Assembly (NCBI GenBank): GCA_000507305.1
Contig: DF240822.1
Coordinates: 35,695 to 99,694 of the forward strand
Length of the DNA: 64,000 bases
Direction of reading: 5' to 3'
Origin: Breviolum minutum Mf 1.05b.01
Taxonomy: Eukaryota; Sar; Dinophyceae; Suessiales; Symbiodiniaceae
Positions 45,775 to 55,432 of the stretch are shown here, piece by piece. The position numbers and the translations under genes were made by a program. The notes below the pieces were generated by a model. That model did no database searches, was not told where the DNA came from, and saw only the letters and a program-made list of their open reading frames with translations. Every line of letters begins with the position of its first letter. Position 1 is the stretch's first letter.

Positions 45775-46538
45775 AGCTCAGGTGCTACAAGGGATGAGGT
45801 GAACATCAGCAATTCCAATGAGCTTCAAGCCATCATCATGGAGAGGAATCAGCAACAACTTGCTTCTGATGATGCGCTTTTTGGGGATGCACCTTCAAAG
45901 AAAAAAAGGAAAATCACCTTGGATGATGATGACTTGCATGGCTATGTGACTTTGAGCCATCAACCAATTAAGGGGCTTATTGTCAAAAAAGCTGGTAAGT
46001 CTAGGGATGATATCCACATTCCTTTGGTGTCTGACCAGCTGAAGTTGCTTTTTGACTTTTTGACCTCTGAGGGGACTGATTGCCTTGCAAGTGGTGGTAC
46101 AAAGCATAGGAGAAATTATGAGAAAAGTGGCAAATTCAAGGCCAAGGGTTCCAAAGCTGCAGCATCTGATGATGATGCTGATGCACNTTCTGATGATGCG
46201 CTTTTTGGGGATGCACCTTCAAAGAAAAAAGGAAAATCACCTTGGATGATGATGACTTGCATGGCTATGTGACTTTGAGCCATCAACCAATTAAGGGGCT
46301 TATTGTCAAAAAAGCTGGTAAGTCTAGGGAGGATATCCACATTCCTTTGGTATCTGACCAGCTGAAGTTGCTTTTTGACTTTTTGACCTCTGAGGGGACT
46401 GATTGCCTTGCAAGTGGTGGTGCAAAGCATAGGAGAAATTATGAGAAAAGTGGCAAATTCAAGGCCAAGGGTTCCAAAGCTGCAGCATCTGATGATGATG
46501 CTGATGCACCCAATGCTGGTGATTCTAATGAAGAGTGA
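45775..46538 (+). pseudogene. Small transposon ORF with internal tandem duplication and an N
   Basis: The coding segment contains DDALFGDAPSKKKRKIT and HGYVTLSHQPIKGLIVKKAG, then VSDQLKLLFDFLTSEGTD, ending in an acidic DDDADAPNAGDSNEE. It is present twice head to tail: 45,866-46,186 and 46,188-46,513 are nearly identical, joined by a single N at 46,187. The second copy lacks one A in the run encoding KKK, so the frame is lost. Either a real tandem duplication or, more likely, two contig ends abutted without merging; in that case one intact copy exists, about 150 residues, probably an exon starting after TACAAGG near 45,795. Confidence 0.55.
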
Positions 46539-46900
46539 GCTTTGTATACATATAATCTTTTTTGAAGCACCATTGGCACATTGATTGAAAAAGGCAGAGA
46601 GCATTTCAACCAAGCTTCCACATTTGCGCACATATGATGCTTTGTTTGCTTTGCTTGCCATGTACCAAGCAGTGTTTGTTGGCTTTCTGCTTTGTAAGCT
46701 GTGTATGTTTGATAATTCTTATGGCATTTTGCCTTATACAGCATTCCTTTCAGCATTCAGTGTTGCTTTCTCTTCATGGATGTGCAAAGCATTGCTACTG
46801 TGAAACTTTGCTGCAAATGTATTGTTTGTGTGTTTGGCTTGTAGGCTGTATGTTTATCTGTTGCTTTTGCCACCCAGCTCGCACACTTTGCTTTGGAGCC

Positions 46901-47116
46901 ATGCCATTGGAGCCCATGACTCAACAAGAATATCAAGATCTCTATGCCTGCAGTCAAAGGGAGGGTGCTTGGCAAGGGGCTGCTTATGTGTTTTGGAACC
47001 ACATTGAGAAGCTTGAAAAGCAAGAGGGTGAAGATGCTAAGAATCTTGCTGGAGGTGAGCATAGTGCTGATTCCAAAAGTAAGAATAGGTCCAGGTCCCC
47101 CCCAAAAAAAAACTGA
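46901..47116 (+). CDS. Small transposon ORF (71 aa)
   Basis: ATG at 46,901 gives MPLEPMTQQEYQDLYACSQR, a central WQGAAYVFWNHIEKLEKQEG helix, and an Arg/Ser/Lys tail (SKNRSRSPPKKN). Upstream, CCACCCAG at about 46,870 may be a splice acceptor. Composition is like its neighbours (TG/CA-rich, no CpG). Function unknown. Confidence 0.45.
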   Translation: MPLEPMTQQEYQDLYACSQREGAWQGAAYVFWNHIEKLEKQEGEDAKNLAGGEHSADSKSKNRSRSPPKKN

Positions 47117-50010
47117 ATAGCAGCAAGGACAAGACCAGCAAGCAGGATACCTGCCAGTAGCAATTTTGACTGGCAATTCTTGCTTCTTTTGCTGATTTGG
47201 TTTTTGTAGTGGTAGCAGCATGGTGGTGCCATACATCACAAATTTGGCATCTTAGCATTGCTTGCTAAAATGCTTGTGCTGAACTGTGTTGCATTGCAGA
47301 AGCAGGAAACCATATTTTTTGCACATTTGCATCATGAAACAATTGATGGCTTGAATGCCAATGTGTGCTTAAAGCATTTTTGCTTCAATCACAAATGACA
47401 ATATGTAAATGTAAAGCATCAATGCTGTTTATAGCAATATAGGAGACATGGGATAGTTTTCAAAGGCCATATAAACTGTACCATTATTCAATATGTATGT
47501 ATCACTATGCTTGCAACACCTGGCATTTCATTAATCACATAGGGCTACACACTTTCAGCATAGACCTGGCAAAATCATTCTCTGTGGCTTTCAGTATTTT
47601 CATGCTGCAATCACACCTATACAACACAATATGTTAAGCTTTACTGCTACAAAAGCAGTTATCAACTGCTACAAATGCAGTTGCTGCTGGCATGGCATTG
47701 GCAGCTTCTGTGCGGCTTGAGGGATGGTGCACTATCAACCACTTGGCAGCAATAGTTTACAGGAGATGAATCCTGACCAAGCTAAGAGGGCTGAGCAAGC
47801 TCTGAAGTATTATATAGATATTGGTTAGTCAGTGGTATAGTCTCTATGTCTATGGGTACAGGTTGTTGGTATAAAACATATATGGCTTAGTTGCCCTTAA
47901 ATTTGAAGTTTTTTTTCATGCTGTCAAGGAGACTCAGCCTGCATGATTGTTCACCAAAAGAGCAATATACCTGAACATAGTGGAAACAAGAATCCTGTAT
48001 ATGTGAAGTCTTTGTTGAATGAAGGTTTTCTAATCAATCTTTCTTTAAGATAGCTGGAAGTGTACCAACTGTTCTGCAAGAAGATCTTTTGGACAAGTTT
48101 TGCATTCTTGGCTATGTATACTTTATATACCTTTCAGTCATCAATGCTTTTATCAAGCCTAAAGGGTCAGTTGCTGGAGCTATATGCCAAGTAACCCTGC
48201 TTCTGCTTCAGGTATCCCAAGCCAACCTGCTTACCCACCACCAGGTTATACACCTACCATGCCCCAAGCTGATACAGATTCACCTATAGTTAAATGTTGA
48301 ACTGTAATGTTTTGCTACCCTGAAATATATGGTTTTAATGTATAGTCATGTCTGTGAAATGACAAATTGTAATGGTCACATAAGAGAACTGATTGAATGT
48401 TGTCCCTATATATTGATCAACACCACTTTAGATATCAGATGTGCACACACACATGGTTTTTTTGAATGATGCATGTGCAAGGCCATGTATAGAATGAAAC
48501 AGTTTTTTGAAGCTATGTTGACTGTGGTTTTGTGGCATGACTAATTGATGTGGTCATATTGTACTTTTGGCGCACATGTTGGTTTTGGTTTGCAAGAGTT
48601 CAGAATGTGCAAAGTTTGAAGCCTTGTGCTCTGGGTTAAATATAAACAATTGTCCCCCTCCAAGCTGGGCCCTGCTCTCAGGTATGTGGTGCTCCAATAT
48701 ACTGATTGGTTTATTCTGGAAATGTGCTGGGGCCATGGTCAATTCTACACACTCTTGGCTGCATTCAGCTGGGAACTCTTGGCAACAGTGAAAAGACCAT
48801 AAATATCATATATATATTTATTTTGGGGATACCAAGCTTAAATGCTATATAAAAGGAAAATATCAAAAGAACCTGAATTACCAAGCTTGAATGCAATATG
48901 TTTTGGTGTTTATATGAAAGTGTTTGATATAAATGGTTTGCTACATTGCATCCCATGGATGCTTCATGGTCTGGGTCACTGCTGAGAATGCGTGGTTTCT
49001 CATTACCCCATATAAAAAGACCATTGTTTCCTGAAGCAAAGTTACTGAATTGGTGTTTTGATAAAATGAACCTGCCAGATGGATTGGTGAAAACCCCTGC
49101 CTTGAAAAAAGTGTTGGGAGTAAAGGTGAAGCCAAATTTAGGGTTCTCAGCTGTTATGCTATGGAGTTGTGGCAAAAAAAACAAAAAGCTCCTAGTTTTA
49201 GGGCTGCTGCCAGGGCTGCCAAGAGCAAAGCTATACCTAATAATGATATTCATGAGCTAGTGAGGCCCCATATGACCTAGCACAAAAGTCATAGAGGCTT
49301 TCAAGCCAAGTAAAGGAAGTACAGTATATATATATATACATTCTTTTTTTCTGGATATGCAGATATAGAAACTCATGTGTGGAAGATGTTGGATTGTTTT
49401 GGATGAGAAAAAGAAAGGGATTTGTGCACCACATGTATATCTGTGTTGTTTCTCTCATGAGTCAATCTATGCTCAGTATCCAGATTTCTCAAATACAAAA
49501 GATTCCTATACATGATTTGTCTGCATCTTTGCGACCAAGGTAGTTTCTATTGGGGCTGTACATATCACTGGGCCTTGGCTGTTAAGCTGATGAAAAGAAG
49601 AATGAAAAAGGGATGGGTGAAACAATGGCAAATGGATGTTTTGTAAACTGAATGCCAATGCTTGTTCTAGGTTAACAGCAATTGCCAACTAGGCTTGCTC
49701 AAGCAAACTTACTTAATGCTGAATGCTGTCAAATGTAGGTTCAAGCATCCCTTGCTAGCACCTAAAGCTTTGATTGCTACCATTGTTAGCCTCTGGCTGC
49801 ATGGCTTTCATTACTGGCAACCACTTTCAGATGTTTGGGGAGCATGAATATGTTGTACTGCATTGGAGTGATGGATGGCGTACTTGGTTGCTTGTCTGGT
49901 TGTATATAGTTTTCTTTTTTGATTAACTGTTGGGATGGTTTTCCTGAAAAGCAAAAGTATGTTCATGATCCATTACAGTATTACATAAATGTATTAAACC
50001 AAGGCTGAAG
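47117..50010 (+). other. Transposon interior with shuffled gene fragments
   Basis: No intact ORF. Pieces of neighbouring genes are present: 47,762-47,800 is identical to 43,295-43,333; 49,458-49,488 is identical to 43,343-43,373; 48,054-48,096 resembles 51,290-51,334; 48,138-48,289 resembles 51,721-51,869; and 48,948-49,231 resembles 51,369-51,655. The order differs from the source genes. The DNA between is AT-rich with no other signal. Confidence 0.7.
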
Positions 50011-50232
50011 ATGGCACCTGGCCCTGCTGAAAGAGATTTTGTTAATGGAGACCAGGTTGTTCTGAGTTATTGGTTATTTGAAGGTGGTGTATGGTACAGA
50101 GTTGTACACTGGACAAGTGGATGGAGGTCTTATATGTCTGATGTTCAACTGAGTGCGCTAGTGAATCCAGTAACTAGAAGGCCTGAGCCCGACTGGACAG
50201 CTCTCTCTACTTTGATGAGGCATTTTACTTGA
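50011..50232 (+). CDS. Small transposon ORF (73 aa)
   Basis: ATG start at 50,011, MAPGPAERDFVNGDQVVLSY, then VWYRVVHWTSGWRSYMSD and a stop after TALSTLMRHFT. Alternating hydrophobic and aromatic residues suggest a small beta-rich fold. A related short piece, VLHWSDGWRTW, is readable at about 49,859-49,891, pointing to duplication of the segment. Function unknown. Confidence 0.45.
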   Translation: MAPGPAERDFVNGDQVVLSYWLFEGGVWYRVVHWTSGWRSYMSDVQLSALVNPVTRRPEPDWTALSTLMRHFT

Positions 50233-50452
50233 TGTATATATGCAATTGTTACTTGACTGCAAACAAAAACTATTGACAGGCTACAGGTGGTTTCAATCTA
50301 TGGGCGACATAATGTGTATAGTCATGGGTATGGAAAGCTGGTCTAGATGTGAAACAAATTTGTTATTTATGATATTTGACAATCAATATGGTCGACATAT
50401 GTCAAAAAACTTTGGGATTATTGAATTTGCAAACATAATTTGTCAAAACCAT

Positions 50453-50645
50453 TTGGGGCAAGTGAATTTACATATACAATTCACTGGCCTGATTTGGGGC
50501 AAGTGAATTTACATATACAATTCACTGGCCTGATTTGGGGCAAGTGAATTTACATATACAATTCATTGGCCTGATTTGGGGCAAGTGAATTTACATATAC
50601 AATTCACTGGCCTGATTTGGGACAAGTGAATTTACATGTACAATT
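50453..50645. repeat. 41-bp tandem repeat, each unit a hairpin
   Basis: Four units start at 50,453, 50,494, 50,535 and 50,576, with a partial fifth at 50,617. Each contains AGTGAATT-9 nt-AATTCACT, a perfect 8-bp inverted repeat. Units differ at only one or two bases. Confidence 0.95.
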
Positions 50646-51046
50646 GGTTTCCCTTTGGGATAGTCAGATATTAATTTCACTGATTCAAATGTCTGAGGTA
50701 CAAAAGCAATTGATGGTGGTTGATGATTTTGGCCAAATTGGGCCTTGGCAAGAATAATTCCGCTGGTGAGGAAAAAAAGATGCTGCATTAAGCTTAATTG
50801 CTGAAAGTACTACAACACTGTGAAAGCATTTTATTTATAGGTAAAAGCATGTTTGCTTAATGTATGGCTGTTTTGGATTTTGCATATGACTGGCTTCAAA
50901 TGCCTAGCTTTCACAAGCTGCTTTTCCTGCTTAAGGATATACATGGTTTAAAGTCACAACTAACAAACAAAGTTCATAAAAACACTTTGTATCACAAAGC
51001 AATGGTGATGTTTTTAATTACACTCTGATATCTTGCTATAGTTGCA
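50646..51046. other. Noncoding transposon interior
   Basis: AT-rich sequence with no supported ORF between the 41-bp array and the next gene. Confidence 0.5.
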
Positions 51047-51971
51047 ATGGCTGTCGAATTGGATGTGGTTCTGCCTCCTGGTTTGGATGGCTACAAGCCT
51101 GAGTGGCATTTGGCTTTGGCTGATCGAATGACAGTGCATGCTGTCAAGCCTGCTCAAGCTCATTGGACACCAGAAGAGTACCCTCTCTCAAAATAAAAAA
51201 TAAAACAAAGCAAAACATATATGTAATTTGAATTGTTTGTTCTTTTCTTAGCACAGCTTAAATGCTCAGCAATATGCTTTGCTACTGAGGCTTGAAGTGC
51301 ACAAGTTGTTCTGCAGGCAGATCTTTTGGAAAACTCCTTACACCCATGACTTTGAGCCTACTTGGAAGGCATCCAATGGATGCTGCATGGTTTGGTGCAC
51401 TGCTGAGAATGCATGGTTTCTCATTACCCCATATAAAAAGACTGTTGCTTCTTGTGAAGCAAAGTTACTGAATTGGGGTTTTGACAAAATGAACCTGCCA
51501 GATGGATTGGTGAAAACCCCTGCCTTAAACAACAGTTTTGGCAGTAAAGGTGAAGCCAAATTTAGGGTTCTCAGCTGTTATGCTATGGAGTTGTGGCAGA
51601 AGAAACAAAAAGCTCCTAGTTTTAGGGCTGCTGCCAGGGCTGCCAAGAGCAAAGCCATTGCAAGGCCCAAGCAGGTGCCTGAGCCAAAGGACCCTCCTAA
51701 GCCTAGACCTAGCACTAAGGTCATAAAGGCTCTTTTGAAGCCAAAAGGATCTGTTGCTGGAGCTATGCCAAGTAACCCTGCTTCTGCTTCAGGTCCAAGC
51801 CAACCTGCTTACCCACCACCAAGTTATACACCTACCTGGCCACAAGCTGGTACTTCACCATCTCCACCAGATGCTAGACCAAGGCAGGGGTGGATGATGA
51901 AGACCAAGGAACTGATTGTAAGTTACAAGCAATCTGATTGGTGGAAGTTTGAGAGCCTGTGTGCTGAGTAG
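51047..51971 (+). CDS. Two-exon transposon gene with Pro-rich region
   Basis: Exon 1 starts at ATG 51,047 (MAVELDVVLPPGLDGYKPEW) and runs to about 51,178 (HWTPEE). Exon 2 resumes after CTTAG at 51,252 with HSLNAQQYALLLRLEVHKLF and is open to 51,971. The intron of about 73 bp is AT-rich and lacks a GT donor (it begins TACC), as dinoflagellate introns may. The product is about 280 residues: a Trp/Cys-containing front (ASNGCCMVWCTAENAWFLIT), a basic middle (FRAAARAAKSKAIARPK), a Pro/Ser-rich linker, and the end DWWKFESLCAE. Paralogous fragments lie at 48.05-49.23 kb. No family recognised. Confidence 0.55.
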
Positions 51972-52080
51972 CTTGCAAATACAAATTTGTTTAAAAAAGT
52001 TTCTTTCAGCAGTATGCTTTTAATTCAGGAATGCTTTAGCATTTGTTGCTTTCATATGTAAGAATGACATTTCACTAAGG

Positions 52081-52191
52081 TACTTTGCAAGGCCACAAAA
52101 CCTCAAAGGATGGTATGAGAGGGCCTATGCATTGGGCAATGCATACAGAGACAGGGATTGGTGGAGATGTGATCATCTTTGTGATGAGTAA
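52081..52191 (+). CDS. Candidate extra terminal exon (paralogous tail)
   Basis: Thirty-six codons ending in a stop read YFARPQNLKGWYERAYALGN and then RDRDWWRCDHLCDE. The end matches in pattern the DWWKFESLCAE end of the gene just upstream. A further trace, AKFEALCSG, occurs near 48,610. It may be an alternative last exon or a duplicated fragment. Confidence 0.35.
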   Translation, partial: YFARPQNLKGWYERAYALGNAYRDRDWWRCDHLCDE

Positions 52192-53613
52192 CCTGAAAAA
52201 AGCCTACCAACATTGATGTTCTGTTTAGATGTTTTGTATGCAATATGCTTTTCCCACCAAGTGTGTTTTGTATGCAATATGCTTTCCAGAACTTCATTAC
52301 ATCATTTTCTTTTACCTAGGTATTTGCAGAACAAGCAGCTCTATGGCACATGTTGGCATCTTATCAAGAAATGATGCTATGCTTAAAAGGTTACAACTTT
52401 GGGTTGCAAATATGATTACTGCCTGAGCTCATCATCTACCAAATGACTTTTTTTTGGTTTGAGAAACAGTACATATTCACCAGAGCATGAATTCTGAATA
52501 TCATCCTGTACCCTTAAGCTTCAGCACATCTCAGGAAATGCGTATTTTATCTATCAACTGGAGATGCCAACTGGATCCTTGACTATTTTGTATTGGAGGT
52601 GCCTTGGTTGAGACTGTTGCTACCCACTGTTGATCCAAGAGTTTGGCATGTGATGTTATGTTCTTTGAAAGTGTGAAACTTTGATTTGCAATCCAGGGTT
52701 GTTTTGACAAAAACAAATGATTAATGTTTGAAACATTGGAATGCTTCTTGCATTTTTTTCAATTGGCTATAGTGCTGCTATGTCACAAACAATTTCCAAT
52801 GACCCTGCATGACTCAAGTGTTCATACCAACTATATGCATCTATGCTGTTGCAAAAACAAGATTGCATGCCTTCTAAGGTATATCTTGATCCTGAGCTAT
52901 GGATGGCAAACCGCGTATAATAGCAAAGAACAGCTGGCATGGCCATGAATGGTTGAAATGTACTAGTTTCAAGAAAAATAACTTCTAAGCAAGGTTTTGT
53001 GTTTGGCTTCTATGCTGATTGTTGTTTTTAATGTGATACATCTATTTGGGTTGTGTTTGAATCACTGGTGCATGTTTTGAATGGCTATGCTGATGACAGC
53101 TGGATCCTTTTGCAACACAGGCATGCAAAGAAATCTCTGAGGGCATTCAGGTTGATTGAACAAAATCATGTCAGCACTCTAAAAGTCTAAGGCAATTGAA
53201 AGTTATCATTTCTTTTTGAATATTGTTAGAATTTGACACCTTAGTCTTTTCTTCTTTATTGGAGCCCTTCAAAAAATGCTACCATGCTGTTTTCACAATG
53301 TTTAGGTAGGTATACAGCCATATGTGCTGGATTTGGATGCTCTTGAGTACTATGCACTATTGAGAAAAAACAAGCAATGAAGCTGGCAAACCTGCCTGAG
53401 AAAACTGCTGGTTTTGAATGTACTTGAAATGCATGTCATGCAATGTGCATGTATATATCACATAGCTTAATGCATGTATGCTTGCTACATGTATGCATGC
53501 TTCACAAGTATGATTGCGACATGCTTCAGCTCAGCAACCTTGCTCTATATCCTTAATAGCATTTTAGCTGTGTCCAAGCAAGCCCTTGCTTTCAACTTCT
53601 TGCTTTACTAGTC
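52192..53613. other. Noncoding transposon interior
   Basis: AT-rich, CpG-poor sequence without a supported ORF. Near 52,222-52,285 TGTTTTGTATGCAATATGCTTT occurs twice. Near 53,400-53,510 there are ATGCATGT-type words. Confidence 0.5.
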
Positions 53614-55068
53614 ATGTGGTCCTGCTCTGATGTTGGACAAGAGATTCTGGCTGTAGGGGAATGCTTAGCTAAGAGATCAAAAACTGCTACAAAGAGTAAG
53701 TGCCAGAACATGGAAAATGGTATGGTTGACAATGTGGTGACAAAGATTAAAAAGATGCAGCTGTCCATTACAAATGGGCAGGAGCTGTATGACTACATTT
53801 CTCAAAGCAAAATGTCTGAAGAGCACAAAGCTAAGCTGGTGCTGTGTGTGGATGAAAAGTTATCCACCCCCACTCAAGAGGAACCAAGGCAAGGCTTTGT
53901 GGTGAAGCCACAGCTTTTGGTCAACATTGGCTCTTACATGACAGCTGCTGACTGGAGCCAGCTGGAAGATCCCAGCCTTTCCTGGCTAGCAAAGTCTACA
54001 GTTGTCATCAAGAGATTGAAAATGTTGGGGGTGAGATCTCTTCATGAAAGAACTTCTCAGCATTGCTTGGCAGCACTGCTTTCCACATTGAGCAAACTTC
54101 CAGACCATAGCATGATTTGGGAAATGCTTTTGTCCTTCAAAGCTACCTTCAAGCAGAGTGAGATTCCACATGCAGCCCCATACTTGCAGACTTTCCCTGC
54201 ATCACCTCAAGACCTACCAGCTCACATCTTCAATGTAGCATATGTTGGTGATGACCAGCCAATTGAGAACAAGAACATTGATGTGATCAAGCACATTGCT
54301 GGGTCCCACATATCTTGTCGCAGCACAAACAAATTGCTCAAGAGCAGTGGTGACAACTCCAAAGGCCAGTCAGCAAAGGGCCAGCCAGCTTCTGCAGCTG
54401 AAGTGGCCGCTGGAGAACAACACCAGCAGGCACAATTTGATCCAATGAAAATGTGTGCTACTATGATGCAAGCAATGTGTGCCACCATGGCCAGGCAGGG
54501 CCAGTTTGCCAACATGTTCAATACCAATACAGAAGTGAAGATCAGTCCCAAGAAAAAGGAGCCAAAGGCATTGGAAGATGGCACTGCTGCTGCAGGATCA
54601 TCTGTTCCAGCACTGCCTGCACCATCTTCAGCAGCTGCTTTTGAGCCCAAGAAGAGGACTGCTGCTGAGGCAAACCTGCCTGAAAAGCATGAAAATGATG
54701 CTGAAGCTGAAGCTGATGGAAATGAATTTGAGCAAGCTGCTTATTCAGCTTTGGTGGCAAGGGAAGAGAAAAAAAAGCCTGTCCCCAAGGCAAAGGGGAA
54801 GGCCACAGGGAAACCCAAGGGAAAGGCTAAAGCTGTGATGAAAAGGCCATCCTCCAAAGCTTTGGAGTTTGAAGTGCCTAAGCCTACAGCTGCAGATTTG
54901 GAAAAGAAGGTGAATGTTTATGCCAGCAGGGTTTGGCACCAAGCTAGGCTTTTTGCAAAGAACACCTTGATGTTGGATGATGAGGCTGCCAAAGCTTTTG
55001 CCAAGCCTAAGGGCCAAAAAGCCAGGGAGATGTTCAACATGGCAATGGTGCATTACTCTAAGAAGTAA
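53614..55068 (+). CDS. Accessory transposon protein, 484 aa, basic C-terminus
   Basis: ATG at 53,614; the convincing part starts by MVDNVVTKIKKMQLSITNGQ. The first half is a folded-looking region (YMTAADWSQLEDPSLSWLAK; SPQDLPAHIFNVAYVGDDQP; SCRSTNKLLKSS). It is followed by a Met/Gln-rich stretch, an acidic segment (HENDAEAEADGNEFE), and a Lys-rich block, KPVPKAKGKATGKPKGKAKA then VMKRPSS, likely nuclear or DNA-binding. The end has KVNVYASRVWHQARLFAK, possibly a helical domain. The same layout occurs in repeated dinoflagellate proteins that I recall without named function. It lies 365 nt upstream of the transposase-like ORF, same strand. Confidence 0.7.
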   Translation: MWSCSDVGQEILAVGECLAKRSKTATKSKCQNMENGMVDNVVTKIKKMQLSITNGQELYDYISQSKMSEEHKAKLVLCVDEKLSTPTQEEPRQGFVVKPQLLVNIGSYMTAADWSQLEDPSLSWLAKSTVVIKRLKMLGVRSLHERTSQHCLAALLSTLSKLPDHSMIWEMLLSFKATFKQSEIPHAAPYLQTFPASPQDLPAHIFNVAYVGDDQPIENKNIDVIKHIAGSHISCRSTNKLLKSSGDNSKGQSAKGQPASAAEVAAGEQHQQAQFDPMKMCATMMQAMCATMARQGQFANMFNTNTEVKISPKKKEPKALEDGTAAAGSSVPALPAPSSAAAFEPKKRTAAEANLPEKHENDAEAEADGNEFEQAAYSALVAREEKKKPVPKAKGKATGKPKGKAKAVMKRPSSKALEFEVPKPTAADLEKKVNVYASRVWHQARLFAKNTLMLDDEAAKAFAKPKGQKAREMFNMAMVHYSKK

Positions 55069-55432
55069 TGTCTATATAGCTTTTGTGGGTTCCAGCTTAG
55101 GGTACATTGATGCTGGCAGTGGCTGAAATGCTTTTGCCTGCAGCAATGTTTTTCATGTGTGTACTCACATGTTAGGGCAGATCTGCTAGAGATCTTTGGA
55201 AAGACTGGAGTTGTTGGAAAACTTTGTTTTGCTGCTGAGCTCTTGTTTTCTTTTCCATCATGTGAGACAAAGAATAGCTTTGAACATGTGCACTTGCATG
55301 GGGCAAATGATTTCAAAATGGTATCTCTTGACATCATGCAAGCCTTCCAGTGCAAAGGATTCATCTAGATGAGACAACCTTTGTTTGCTTGGCTCAGATT
55401 GTGATTGCTTTGTAATTTTTCTTCAGCAAACA

